From: Latrodectus hesperus
Taxonomy: Eukaryota; Arthropoda; Arachnida; Araneae; Theridiidae
Direction: 5' to 3'
Assembly: GCA_037975125.1 (NCBI GenBank)
Contig: CM075857.1
Location: 26,475,582-26,539,581 of the forward strand
Length of the DNA stretch: 64,000 bases
Shown: in pieces, positions 13,767 to 24,161 of the stretch
Layout: every line of letters starts with the position of its first letter
Position numbering within the stretch: position 1 is the first letter of the stretch
Position numbers and translations under genes: made by a program
Notes under the pieces: model-generated
Seen by the model: the letters and a program-made list of their open reading frames with translations, nothing else
Databases searched by the model: none
Told to the model about the DNA's origin: nothing

Positions 13767-13801
13767 ATTAATAATAGCAATTAATATTGCTATTATTAAT
13801 T
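13767..13801. repeat. Perfect short hairpin (14-bp stems)
   Basis: TTAATAATAGCAAT and its exact complement flank a 4-nt TAAT centre. This is a cruciform-capable AT palindrome. Its function is unknown and it may be chance in AT-rich DNA. Confidence 0.7.
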
Positions 13802-13869
13802 TAGAATTCTGTTAATTAATGAAGTTTTTAAAAATTTAAAACATCTTTGCCGATTTAAGCTAATTATAA

Positions 13870-14640
13870 AGTCGATCTTTTGGTAGAAGTTTACAATCAG
13901 GTACCTGTCTATTCTTTGGCGATTTTTTGACTTCAAGATTGATGCCAAGACGTGACTAACCAGATGGCCGCTACACAAAACCTATACAAATTAGGATTAC
14001 CAGGATTTCCAGAAATTAATGTTCATCGCCAAAATGTATCGCCAAACCAAGTGGTACCCGATGTTTTGTCTTGACTTCTTCACTTTGTTTCTTCTTCTGT
14101 TCTATTGTAAACCTATTAATAACTTAAAGGCACAGATGCCGTATAATCCAGGAGGCTAAATTCTGATTCTTTTGGCGATGAAAAAGCGTTGCAAAGATGA
14201 CGTATTGTGACGTGCGCGAAGACAAAAATACTAGGGTTGCCAAAATAGAATTTTCTGCTTAATTCTTATAGGTATGCATATCTATGACACAATAAAAACC
14301 AAGTTGCTACATACATATGAAAATCCTCCAAAAAAACCACCAAACTCAAAATTTGGCATCCTGGATTATGGCATCTGTGACGGCTGGAATCAATGGAAAA
14401 CGGTTTCTCAAATTGATGCTTTGATCTTTATAAAAGAAATTAACAAAATGAACTTCGACAATATTGTTAATTTTGATTCCAACAATGGTAAACTTCGCCT
14501 TGTTTTCTTCCACTCGAAGAAGACGACGATTGGAAGGTAGGCAACAAATTCGTCGACAAGTCGGATTTACAACACCGTTTGAATACGATGTGACGTAAAT
14601 GAAACGTTATATGACGTCATGTATATTTTAAACCAATGAG
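13870..14640. other. Composite region around TIR element M1, possibly a larger transposon remnant
   Basis: On both sides of the M1 element (14129-14381) the sequence is less AT-rich and full of TCGCCAA, GGCGA and TGACGTA motifs of the kind seen inside M1. It may be a larger element into which M1 inserted. I could not define outer termini. The 88-codon plus-strand frame at 14274-14540 crosses the M1 end and is not a gene. Confidence 0.3.
14129..14381. mobile_element. MITE-like TIR element M1, copy 1
   Basis: The left end GGCACAGATGCCGTATAATC is mirrored by the right end, which reads GATTATGGCATCTGTGAC, giving terminal inverted repeats of about 30 bp. The length is about 253 bp. The 31725-31983 segment shares both termini and most internal sequence in the same orientation, so this is a dispersed nonautonomous DNA element. 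No transposase is encoded. I could not see a clear target-site duplication here, so the superfamily is unassigned. Confidence 0.78.
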
Positions 14641-15152
14641 AATTGTAATAAAGTGGTGTAACCATAATCTCACCTAGAATGAAAGAAGCAACCATTTTAT
14701 GGTAAAATAGCGTAAATGCTTCAATCAAAATAAATAAAAATTTATCACTTACTTACGAGTCCGTAGAGCAGATTACGTTAATAATTTAAATCCTTTACAA
14801 GAAATATTTTAACGCTTTGAATGCATTTACCACCAGCCCAACAATGTGAATCGAAAGTACTTTAATAATTGCAATAATACATTACAGAATTCTAACATGA
14901 TAATTTTGCAAGAAACAGAAATAACATGATAGTAATTATTGGAATCAATTTATATAGTGGAATAGCAAGTCAATGAATTTTTTAAATGAGTATATATCTT
15001 GAGAAATCAGCACTTAGAGACCCCACTTTTGAAAACAAGAACAGTACATATACGATAGTGAAAGAAGTGAACATATATTAGATGGTACGCATGATTACAC
15101 CAGTCATTGTTGTCTCAATTATGTGGTTCAATTCTTCGACCACAGTGAATGG
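14641..15152. other. Intergenic stretch, nothing recognised
   Basis: AT-rich, no repeat match or coding signal seen. Confidence 0.5.
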
Positions 15153-15359
15153 CAGAGCCTGTCTTATGCAGAAGCATATATTGCAGTTGACCCGAGCCCC
15201 CACTTCAGAGGGCCCCTAATCGAATAAAATATTTGTTTTACGTTGTTAATCTAATAGAATAGTTTACCAAATCGAATATAAAATTTGTTGATGTGAAGCA
15301 AAGGTTGGCACCCAAAGACATTTTTGCTCCAGGCACCAATTATGCTAAGTCGGGCCCTG
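15153..15359. mobile_element. Nonautonomous hAT-like element
   Basis: The left end reads CAGAGCCTGTCTTATGCA. The right end, read on the minus strand, is CAGGGCCCGACTTAGCATAA. These are inverted copies with the CAGGG-type terminus typical of hAT transposons. The subterminal GTGCCTGGAGC and GGGGCTCGGG stretches also resemble hAT MITEs. The flanking octamers GTGAATGG and GTGACTAA agree at five of eight positions, consistent with a decayed 8-bp target duplication. At 207 bp it cannot encode a transposase. Confidence 0.62.
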
Positions 15360-15434
15360 GTGACTAAATAGTGATGATGAGTCAGTTTCCTTGTAATCAG
15401 TGACCTGACGTTTTATATAAATCAGAGGTTCTTG

Positions 15435-15700
15435 TTGAACCAACATATTTCCGAGTCAAAGATCGGCTCTACCTTTTAAATTGAAGCACCAAGTTAGAGT
15501 TTACGTAATTTAGAAGCAGGGATCAAGCAGAAGACCCTCAATATGCTATCACCAGATATTTTATTTCACATCGAAGATTTTGGTAATACCATTTAAGCAT
15601 TTTTGTCTATGATGATACGTCAAAGTCAAATATGATTACTATTTTGACATTCTTGACTGCGACAGTCATCGTCAATTTGCCTGGGGAGGTACTTGTTGTT
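15435..15700 (-). mobile_element. SINE family B, strongly degenerate copy
   Basis: It begins GTTGAACCAACAT and retains GAAGCAGGGATCAAGCAGAA and TATTTTATTTCACATCGAAGA blocks in the same order as the better copies at 21584-21882 and 32949-33246. The tRNA-like head region is barely readable. Confidence 0.5.
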
Positions 15701-15881
15701 TGGTGACCTGTTTCTTGATATAGAATTCGTAATATGTATATCATCCTGGCACGATAATCAAATAATATGCCTATTTCGACAGTTCACAATACAGATCTAC
15801 TAAGATTTAGAATTGATTTTCATATGACGAATGTAAGAATCACCGAATTTTTATTTTATTGACAATTAAATAGTCCAACGA

Positions 15882-16020
15882 ATTGCCTTCCGTGGTCAAG
15901 TAGTAAGACAACGTCTTTAGAGCTGAAGATTTCAAGTTCAATCCCAGGTGTGGTGAACAAAAAGAATATATGGTTTATGTTACTGAGTTTTGGGTCTTAC
16001 ATTTCACCGTACAGGAAAAT
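15882..16020 (+). mobile_element. tRNA-derived SINE head
   Basis: The segment CGTGGTCAAGTAGTAAGAC resembles a tRNA A box, and AAGTTCAATCCC downstream a B box, with about tRNA spacing. The following body matches no other family clearly. Not a functional tRNA: the acceptor stem does not close. Confidence 0.45.
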
Positions 16021-16024
16021 TTCA

Positions 16025-17195
16025 GATTTCTCAGCTCACATATAGCTATTTAGCCACATGCTCCGTTCCATACAAGTAAGCTTTCATGAAATGGTTACAA
16101 CAATTTTTTAACTTGTTACGAAAATATTGATTAATAAATTACGTTAATTAATTTATCTTAGTCAGTTATCAGTTAGTGGTACTAATTTAAATGTGATAGC
16201 AGTTCAAATAATCTTGTCGACCAAAAGAGTTGATAGAAGTTCACCACAATATCAGCAAATAGTTTCTCAATGCATATTTAATGATAATGAAAAGGAAAAA
16301 ATGAAGAGAATTGTGTAAAATTAATTTTTTCAAAAAAAAATAATCGTTGAAACGCAGTAAAATAGTTTACATACACAAAATTTAAAAAAAAAATTACGGC
16401 ATATTTATTGCAGAAATAATTAAAAATATTTTTAATTAGTTTTTACATTACAAAATAAGCTATTTAAGTTAAAAATCTAAAAAGAATAACACTCTAGCAG
16501 CCTAAAAAAACACATCCTGTTTTGTAGTAAATAGGTTTCAAATTTTAATCATTTTGCAGTGTAAAAGAAAGAGTAGAGAAATAGCTATCATAATTTAACT
16601 GTCTTGTTGAGAAACAATTGCTTTTTCAAAGTAACAATCATGTATTTAGAATATAGTTTTCAGGTGGCGAAAAATTGTGTAGTTCGGCATTATTCTACAA
16701 ATGTATCCAATTCAATGATTAATTAATAATTGTTAATTATTTAATTATTAATTGATATTTAAATCAGGTATATTTGTAAAACATAATTTTCGCTGATTAT
16801 AGAATCAAATACATGATTGTCACTTTGATAAACTAATTATATGCTTTAATTAATTATTGATTAAATAATAACTATAACTAATTTATATTGATTGCTATTT
16901 ATATTAATATTAATTATATATAAGAAACTGAGTAATTTGTTATTAAACACTTTGTTTTTAATTAATTAGTATTATTGAGCATTTCATTTATAAGAAAATA
17001 CTTTCTGCTGATTTATGGTTACTTTAATCAGCACTCTGTAATTGCTAATCCTGCTATTGATGAATTAATTATACAACAATAAAGCCAACTTTTACTATTA
17101 TAAAATACGATAAGAACCTGAGACTGAATAACACTCCTTTGCTGCTTTCTAAAAATCATCCATCACCACAAGAAGAAGAAAAAAATTGTAACAGG
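16025..17195. other. AT-rich intergenic stretch
   Basis: No gene. A weak third match to dispersed repeat J lies at about 16800-16850. TAATTAATTA runs around 16715-16980 are low complexity. Confidence 0.5.
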
Positions 17196-17199
17196 ACGC

Positions 17200-17480
17200 T
17201 GCCATCAAAGGTTAACAGTTAATATTTACAGCCACAAGGATCTGACTAGATAGGTCAGAGAATCTCAATTTTTTCCAAAATTACGAACGATCTCGATCGC
17301 CCTGCTAAGCAAAAGGGAGTAAAGTGGTCCACGAAAACAGCGACTCGCATTAGGGAAAGGGTTCGTTGGCCCTGACCCAAAGTCCCACTGACCCCTGGTG
17401 TCGGTTATGCTCATCGCGTTCTATTAGCTGCCGGTTCCAGAAAAGGTCCTTTCATTCAGCAGTTTCAGAATTACGTATAC
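17200..17480. other. GC-elevated island with a 49-codon minus-strand frame
   Basis: This is one of the few segments near 50% GC. On the minus strand an ATG at 17414 opens 49 codons to a stop at 17265 (start MSITDTRGQWDFGSGPTNPF). The composition is more protein-like than neighbouring frames. There is no visible splice donor, poly-A signal or family motif, so it could be a real micro-exon-scale gene, part of a dispersed repeat, or chance. Confidence 0.25.
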
Positions 17481-18270
17481 TATTAGGGTTAATCTCTAGG
17501 AAATAATTAATCCAATTGAAATTACACAGATTACAATGTGAAAATGCCGGGTCATTCACATTTCAGATCTTCCAAAATGTGCATACAAATATTTTTCCAT
17601 TAATGCACAAATTATACTTTACGCTGTTATAGTAATTGCACTCCATGAGGATATGAAAGATCTTAAAACTTGAAAGGAAGTACTGTAATTTTATTTTTCA
17701 TACAAGTATAATGATTTCCAATTTCTTTTAAAATTGATGGATATATTAATTTAATATTTGGATATATAATGTTTTTAAATAATAAATCGCTTGATACAAA
17801 TAATAAAGACATCGAATGTGAAGATCTCTCTACAATTTGTTCAACAAAAAAGTATTTAGGTTTGTATTTCTGAAATGGATATTAATTTCCTATGAGACAT
17901 TTGACATAAAATATTTTTATTTTACATTCTTCACTATTATTTTACAACTACATTTTATAAGTATTTAAACCTCATTTTAAATATTTTTCGATGTATTTTA
18001 TAACTATATATACGGTCTTCTTTTTTAATTATATAAAAGATCTATGCTTCAAAATTAATTTAAAAATTAAAAATTTACTTTGGTTCTCAAGGATTCAATC
18101 GGAAGTACATTTTTTCTGAATAATTAAAATTGTAATTAAAGTTTGAAAAAAATCAATGTCACAAATAATTTGTAGAATATAATTTTCAGAAGATAACTAC
18201 GTCTTATTTGATAGATGTTAAATAAGTAAAATGAAACCTATAAAAATCTCGTAGACTTTCAGTTTTTTAA
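17481..18270. other. AT-rich intergenic stretch, nothing recognised
   Basis: No coding or repeat signal found. Confidence 0.5.
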
Positions 18271-18294
18271 AATAATAAAATAATAAAAAGTAAA

Positions 18295-19257
18295 AATCTT
18301 GTCAAGTCTCTCGGAGCCTTTCTTTACTGAAAAAGGCCTTAGACAGGGAGATTCCCTGTCCTGTCTATTGTTCAACATTGCTTTGGAGAAGGCTATCAGA
18401 GACTCTGGTATAAAGACCAGTGGTACTATCCTGCATAGAACAATTCAACTTCTTACCTTTGCCGATGACATTGATATCATAGGAAGATCAAAGAGGCTTT
18501 TGTAGCGCTTGAGAATGCGGCAAGGAAATGGGACTTTTTATTAATGCACACAAAACAAAATTTCTGATTGCAACAAATAAAACTTTTGACCCAACACCTT
18601 TGAGGATATATGATTATACTTTTGATTCGGTAAAACAGTTTAGTTACTTAGGAACTTTGATCTCATGTAACAATGATTTAAAAATCGAAATTAATAATAG
18701 AATCTTTCTTGCTAATAGATGCTTTTATGGCCTCAGAAGCCAATTCAAATCTGGGTTAATTTCTATAAATACAAAATTGAACCTATATAAAACCCTAATC
18801 AGGCCAATTGTTCTGTATGGTAGTGAATGCTGGACCCTCATTAAGACAGAGGAGGAAAAGCTATTGATCTTTGAAAGAAATATTTTGAGGAAGATTTTTG
18901 GACCCATCCAAGTGAATAATGAGTGGAGGATTTTATTCAATCATGAAATCAATAGAAAATATAGCAAATACGGTGGGACCGATATTGTAAGAACTATAAA
19001 GGCATCACGAATAAGGTGGTTGGGCCACCTGTACAGATGCACCGATGCTTTTCCCACCAAAAAAGTGACATTCTCAAAAATCGAAGGGATTCGTCGTAGA
19101 GGACGTCCACCCACGCGGTGGCTGGACGATGTTGAAAAAGACCTCAAAATAATGGGAGTCAACCGATGGAGGGCTGTTGCGGCTAATAGAGTCAGCTGGA
19201 AGAAGATCAGCGAGTCAGCCTTGGCCTGCAATAGGCTGTTGAGCTTGTGAAGAAGAA
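18295..19257 (+). mobile_element. 5'-truncated non-LTR retrotransposon (reverse transcriptase 3' half), frameshifted
   Basis: The first frame (to 18505) carries GLRQGDSLSCLLFNIALEKA and TFADDIDIIGRS, the reverse-transcriptase motif around GxxQGD and the catalytic FADD box. After two frameshifts between about 18500 and 18530 the frame 18528-19250 continues through the thumb (SYLGTLIS), LYKTLIRPIVLYGSECWTL, the RWLGHLYR segment, a GRPPTRWLDDVEKDL block and a final NRWRA...W. This is the classic C-terminus of RTE/Proto2-like LINEs, though the clade is a judgement. The endonuclease and palm motif A are missing. It ends in GAAGAAGAAG, and a possible AT-rich target duplication, AAAATAATAAAA, flanks both sides. 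Broken and inactive. Confidence 0.9.
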
Positions 19258-20800
19258 GAAAATAATAAAAATATAAAAAAATTCATGCTAAATCAATTTT
19301 AAGAAAATTAGTTCCTGTGAGATAATTTAATAATATTAAGGGGTAGCATTTTTAGAGTGGAAGCACTAAAAAAACGTTAGATGTGAGCTACAAAGTACCC
19401 GAAAAGGCGAACATATGATGTTTAAAAAACTTTTTGATTTAATGAAAACATTTAATTTTTTTAACAACCCTATATGATACATGTTATGTATATAGATTCT
19501 TCCAGAAAATTTCTTATTTTCTAAGTAAAATCGTCTTAATCTGGTACGTCTGTTTTAATATGAATAACTATTTTTGTAGTTTTAAGCACTAAAATTTCAT
19601 AATTGAATATTCTTTCTTGAAAGCCACACACAACTTATAAGCTAAACTCTTTTTTAGAAACTTCTACAGTTTATTGCAAATGATATATCGATGATAAGAA
19701 ATGAAAAAGAGATATGTCCTCCAAAAAATTTCATACTATGAAAAAAAAAGGTGCAAATTGAAATGAAATTTGAGAGAAAATGAAGATTTGTTTAAAAAAA
19801 ATGGGTATACGTTATATTAGTCATGATGACAATTTGAGAAATAACACTTTAACTGATAGTTCTTATAACTGATTATTTTCGTATAGTTTCTTACATTACC
19901 AAGAAATCTGCAGAGTAATTAATTTCTGAGTGAGTCTTTTAATGACAACTTATATGTAAATATAACCATTATCTCAGCTAAAAATATTGTGCATATGGAA
20001 AATATTGACACTTTGTTCCGTCTGGAGGAAATTATTGATAATTTGGCGCATATTGTTATTGCATTAACTTTCTTTGGTTGTGGCATTCGGGTTACAATAT
20101 ATACTTTAAAAATCGCAGTTTATAAGGTTTAAAGACGCATTGTTTAAAAAATTTTGGAGAGTCGCTCTCAATTCAACCAAGTCTGTATTTATTTATAAAA
20201 TATGATTGTAGTTATCTCTCACTTCATATTTATGAAGCAGCTGTTATAGGAATGGATTGTTCTCAAAGGAATTTTCTCTGACCACCTACTTCTATACTCT
20301 TCTTTGTCTCGCAATATATTTCACTGCAAGAATACGAAGTACACATATTTTTGTAATTCTATCCTTTAACCTTCAATTATTCTCAAACGGTGGACTGTTA
20401 TTGCTCACACCAACCCAATTCGAAGACGTTTGGCTTTCTTTTCAACAACTGGGTGCGGTTGAACTGTGATGTTTACATTTTGATGAGTCTGTTTGCACTG
20501 TTGTTATTGTGACGTAAAGAACAATTCAATAGGTGCGTCAAGGACTTACAGAGGGGGGGAGTAAATAAATTTTATTCTCTGCAACATTGTATTCAATTAA
20601 ATAAATCCGATTTCGAGTAGCTTTCGAAAAAGAAAGGAAACACCTATTGAGCGTGATTGAAGAATTTATTCAGATACGATTTCTTCTTTATACATCGATA
20701 TTAATAAGAATTATCAAAAAATATCAAATAATTTTGGCTCAGGATAAGTTTTTCCAAAATCCTCCATTAGTATGGGGTAGTATATAGTTTACATTCTAAT
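19258..20800. other. Intergenic stretch, no gene recognised
   Basis: Mostly AT-rich. The part at 20240-20570 is slightly richer in G+C with a 70-codon plus-strand frame (20257-20469), but it has neither splice signals nor family features. Confidence 0.5.
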
Positions 20801-20807
20801 GGCCTAA

Positions 20808-21037
20808 GGGTCTCTTTCACACTAGACGACTTTTATCGTACGATAAAAAGTCGTACCATATTTGTTGTGAGAAGTTATTAAAAAACCACACAATAAACTG
20901 ATCCCCGATAAAATATCATTTCTCAGTGTGATGGAGAGCGGTCTATTGTGTGGTTTTTTTAATAACTTCCCATGATAAAATATCCATGATAAAATATTTT
21001 TATCGTACGATAAAAGTCGTCTAGTGTGAAAGAGGCC
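20808..21037. mobile_element. PIF/Harbinger-type MITE with 3-bp TAA target duplications
   Basis: The element runs from GGGTCTCTTTCACACTAGAC to its inverted copy ending GTGTGAAAGAGGCC, with about 40-bp terminal repeats that contain ACTTTTATCGTACGATAAAA. TAA flanks both sides (20805-20807 and 21038-21040), the TWA target duplication of PIF/Harbinger (Tourist-like) elements. A second inverted pair (TTATTAAAAAACCACACAAT and its complement) lies inside, so nearly all 230 bp can fold into one hairpin. No transposase. The near-identity of the arms suggests fairly recent activity. Confidence 0.85.
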
Positions 21038-21109
21038 TAAAGCATTTTAATATTCACTGTGTAAGTTGCTTTCACGGAGGTCTTTACATAGATAATAGGC
21101 TGCATTTAC

Positions 21110-21395
21110 GTTACAAAGGAGAAAACCAGGAAACTCTTAAGTACCCACAGCAACAGACGTGCATACAAAAGTCATTAATCTCCATTTCTTCAATTGACGG
21201 TGGGGCGTACACACGTGCGCAAGGAAGGAAATCCGGAAAACTCTCAAGCACACATCCCAATTTGCTGGAGGCATAAGCTGGAGGCATAAGCGGAACTTTC
21301 ATCTCCCGTCGTTAAGCAGTGGCTGGGATCGAACTCGAGACATTTCTCTCTAAAAATTGACCACTAAGCCAATGTGAGTTATCGATGAAACAGCT
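21110..21395 (-). mobile_element. tRNA-derived SINE family F, copy 1
   Basis: On the minus strand the head reads TGGCTTAGTGGTCAA (A box-like) then GAGTTCGATCCCAG (B box), followed by a body with GCACGTCTGTTG-type sequence. The same head remnant and the CAACAGACGTGC(A/G)TGCA block occur at 62262-62548, and body sequence at 34829-35047. Confidence 0.7.
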
Positions 21396-21583
21396 TGAAA
21401 TGATTTAATGCGTAAAAATATTCGCCAGCGATACTTCAAACTATAAAATATTAATAAGCTCCAATATAAAATATCATACTTAGAGACATTTTGTTCCCAT
21501 TGCAGTTAAATAATAATTGTTGGAAAATTAGAAATAAAATAATGAATTAAAAACTCTTATCAATTATAAAAATATAATAAGAT
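21396..21583. other. Short AT-rich spacer between two SINEs
   Basis: Nothing recognised. Confidence 0.5.
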
Positions 21584-21882
21584 TTGTTGAACCAGCATGC
21601 TTCCCTGTAAATAGCCCTGAGTTGGACTCTGCCAGTCAGACAGAAGTAGTCTGGTGGAGTCTTTATGATTTTGAAGCAGGGACCAAGCAGAAGACCCCCA
21701 ATGCTTGGCATGCCACCACCCCTGAAGTATCATTTCACATGGATGACATTGCGATCACGCACAATTTTAACGTGCTCATTTGCCTTTTGCGTAAATGACG
21801 ATTCATCGGTTCAGCTGGGATTCGAATTCACTACCTTCCGATAATGAGAATGACGCCCTAGCGAACCATGCCACCGCGGTTT
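21584..21882 (-). mobile_element. tRNA-derived SINE family B, near full-length copy
   Basis: On the minus strand the head contains GGTTCGCTAGGGCGTCATTC and then GAATTCGAATCCCAGC, A- and B-box-like RNA polymerase III elements. The body has GTTCGCTTAAGG-like, AATGTCATCC, GGTCCCTGCTTC and AGGGCTATTTACAGGGAAGC blocks shared with 32949-33246 and 60999-61290. Confidence 0.8.
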
Positions 21883-21956
21883 TAGTAAAATTTGTGAAGT
21901 CAGAGACTTTCATGGATTAGGCATATTAAGAGATCCTTTGATGGGCGAGGGGTTAA

Positions 21957-22160
21957 GATCTTGCATTGAGCAACAGGGCAAAGTGTACGTCAAGAAAATG
22001 TTGCCTTGATGATGTCTTGAACAACCTTAAAACCCTAAAAGTCTCCAACTGGAAAATTAAACTCAGGGACAGAGCTGTCTGGAGGGATATTGTGCGGCAG
22101 GCTGATACCCCCCCTGAGCTGTAGTGCCAATGATAAAGAAGAAAATTGTATACCATCGTG
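21957..22160 (+). mobile_element. LINE 3' fragment (reverse transcriptase C-terminal tail)
   Basis: An open stretch of 56 codons ends at the TAG 22122-22124. It reads CCLDDVLNNLKTLKVSNWKI then RDRAVWRDIVRQA, which aligns with the RWLDDVEKDLKIMGVNRWRA...W tail of the LINE at 18.3-19.25 kb. A GATAAAGAAGAAAA-type 3' end follows, as in that LINE. Everything upstream of the tail is missing, the usual 5' truncation. Confidence 0.75.
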
Positions 22161-22164
22161 TAAT

Positions 22165-22615
22165 GGGGAGCTAGTGTATACAATCCTCAGGGTATTGTGA
22201 GTTAGCATACACAAATTGTCATCGATTTATTATACTTTAAATAACTCTTTAATGCTTGTTGTTTATAAATATTAAACATATTATTTAAAATAATACAAAT
22301 TTATATCTGTGACACTGACAAATTCTCAACATCTTTTAATGTCATTCCGAAATATGTCAAATTTATTATAAAATATATCAAAGTCAATTAAGATTAAAAA
22401 AAAGAAAGAAGTTAAATTCCACTTCCAGTAGAACGTGTGAATAATTTTCTGAAGCGTCTTCAAATTTGTTTTCAATTGAAGAGCTTAAGAGAATGTCTCT
22501 GACACAGTTTTATGTTATGTCTTTAAGAATTATACTTTTTATATCAAACTTAATGATTTTAAATATAAAAAAAGTACTTAAGATTTAGCATTATGGCTTT
22601 TAAGACTTAATCATT
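22165..22615. other. Intergenic stretch, nothing recognised
   Basis: AT-rich, no gene or repeat seen. Confidence 0.5.
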
Positions 22616-22960
22616 TCATTTGTAAATATTTTTGTTTGCAACAATTTTATAAGCCCTAATGAGAAACATCTTCCCATGATTCCTTTGCATGATAACGAGA
22701 GGCAAATTTCTCTTTGTCTTTTTTAAGTTGCTGTACAAGCAACAGTTTTTCTTGAAGACAGGCAGTGACATGAGGTAAGGCGTCTTTTTGAAAGTGGTTT
22801 TGTTGCGGGTGGAGCGAGGAAAGAGATCTCTCCCACAACCCTGCAGGCGTAAATGAAATGCGCGAAAATCCCCTGGGGTCAAAAGAGAATTCTTCCAGAA
22901 TCCAGAAGAAGGAAGTTTCGAGACGTTACCTGCCTTTTTTCCATCGATTTTTCCATGTCG
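22616..22960 (-). other. GC-elevated candidate exon region on the minus strand
   Basis: Two minus-strand signals lie close together. First, an ATG at 22956 reads MEKSMEKRQ and stops at a plausible donor, CAG|GTAACG (22930/22929). Second, a different frame is open from 22929 to the stop near 22656 and ends LQEKLLLVQQLKKDKEKFAS...ESWEDVSH, a charged, heptad-like, coiled-coil-type tail. The two frames do not join simply by phase: obvious acceptors (CCCCAG at about 22876, CTGCAG at about 22844) give other frames. A third frame is also open here. It may be a small spliced gene or chance in a GC-richer island. Confidence 0.28.
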
Positions 22961-23228
22961 GAGACAAAGTGTCACAACGACCAGCCCGACCCGTTCCTTT
23001 TTTTTTTTTCACTGAGTGTGCCAAGCAGAAGTCGTAATCATCCATCAGAGACGTCATTTTCTAGAAATATTTTACGCAATTCAAAATATATAATGCTTTC
23101 ACCTCACAGCGAAGTTTACGTAAGGCCAATTACGATAAGAATAAGATTCTCAAAATATGATTCCAACGCTTAGAGTTAATTAGGTTATTGTAATAATACG
23201 CTTATACAGGCTTTCTGAATTTGCCGTT
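22961..23228. other. Spacer upstream of the 5S-like SINE
   Basis: Contains a 12-T run (about 22998-23009) and GACGTCA. Could be the promoter side of the minus-strand candidate at 22956, but there is no direct evidence. Confidence 0.25.
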
Positions 23229-23440
23229 AGAGCTCCAGTGGCTCAGTAGCTTCACGCCGCTTCCCGTTAAGATCAGCAAAGTGAAGCATCATTTGCCGCG
23301 GGCACTGACTGGGAGGGTGACCACGTACTCTCCCTCACTGGGTTGCTGGAGCTCCGTGTTAAGTCCAAAGTTTTTCTCCTGGTGTGGCGTGGAGAAGAGG
23401 GTGCCAACTCAAGTGTGATATCATCACTTGACCTTGGTTC
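23229..23440 (+). mobile_element. 5S rRNA-derived SINE (SINE3-like)
   Basis: The stretch TTAAGATCAGCAAAGTGAAGCA then CGCGGGCACTGACTGGGAGGGTGACCAC and GGGTTGCTGGAGCTCC follows the order of eukaryotic 5S rRNA: the GATCACCGAAGTTAAGCA region, TTGGATGGGTGACC (intermediate element and C box of the internal promoter) and the GGGTGCTGTAGGC 3' stem. AGCTCCAGTGG at 23230 pairs with CTGGAGCT near 23347, like 5S helix I. The sequence is too diverged for a working 5S gene, and a non-5S body follows. The identification is by eye from the conserved 5S pattern; it could also be an old 5S pseudogene. Confidence 0.6.
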
Positions 23441-23444
23441 AAGA

Positions 23445-24160
23445 TTGCTAGATCTTTGGTGATAGGTGATTATTCCAGATCCGTTATAACCTAATACCGC
23501 TATGTATATATGTATGCACATTTTCCGAACATTTCTGCTAAACATGCGTACTGCCTCGTAATTTTAAACCATCATCTAGTGACAAATAATCACCGAAGCT
23601 GGTACCCTTCTCCATATCTCACACCAATAGAAGGACATTAAATTTACCCAGTATTCGTTAATTGGCTGTTTATTGCAATAAGTTACCTGTTTTCTTTCTG
23701 TCGACCGTCTCCTCCAGATACTACCTTGTATCTAAAAATTTTAAAACAGACACAGTTGACGAAATAAACATCTGAGCTTGCATCGTCCTCACCCCGCTGT
23801 ACTAATGGAAGGACATTGAATTTCTTCCACATTGATCACTTTGTAGGTAAAGGCTATGTATTTCAGGCTGTCTATTTTTCTGACTACTGAATTTACTAAA
23901 TACTGGTGATACATTTAATTATTTGTTAAATAATAACAAATGATTAATCATTTGTTAATAAAACATACAATAATTTGAGGTTTTAATATGTGAAGACCTT
24001 GTCAGCCTGACAGTTTACAGTTACTCAGAATATCCGAAAAAAATTACTAAGTAAAATAACAAACGCACAAACCATAAAACTTTACATTTAACCTACACTT
24101 TTAGAATTTTAAATCAACTATATTTTTAATAAATAAGGAAATGCTTGTAAAATCCATTTA
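23445..24160. other. Intergenic stretch, no gene recognised
   Basis: May contain the 3' body of the 5S-like SINE up to about 23545. Otherwise unassigned. Confidence 0.4.
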
Positions 24161-24161
24161 A

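Noticed and set aside
21600..21885. Possible functional tRNA genes at SINE heads (also near 25.54, 33.96, 35.31 and 61.0 kb)
   Set aside because: A and B boxes are present, but acceptor stems do not pair and each is followed by a SINE body; they are tRNA-derived SINE promoters rather than tRNA genes.
23221..23545. Overlapping plus (23221-23418) and minus (23273-23545) frames
   Set aside because: Both lie on the 5S-like SINE and its flank; opposite-strand open frames over a repeat are not evidence of a gene.
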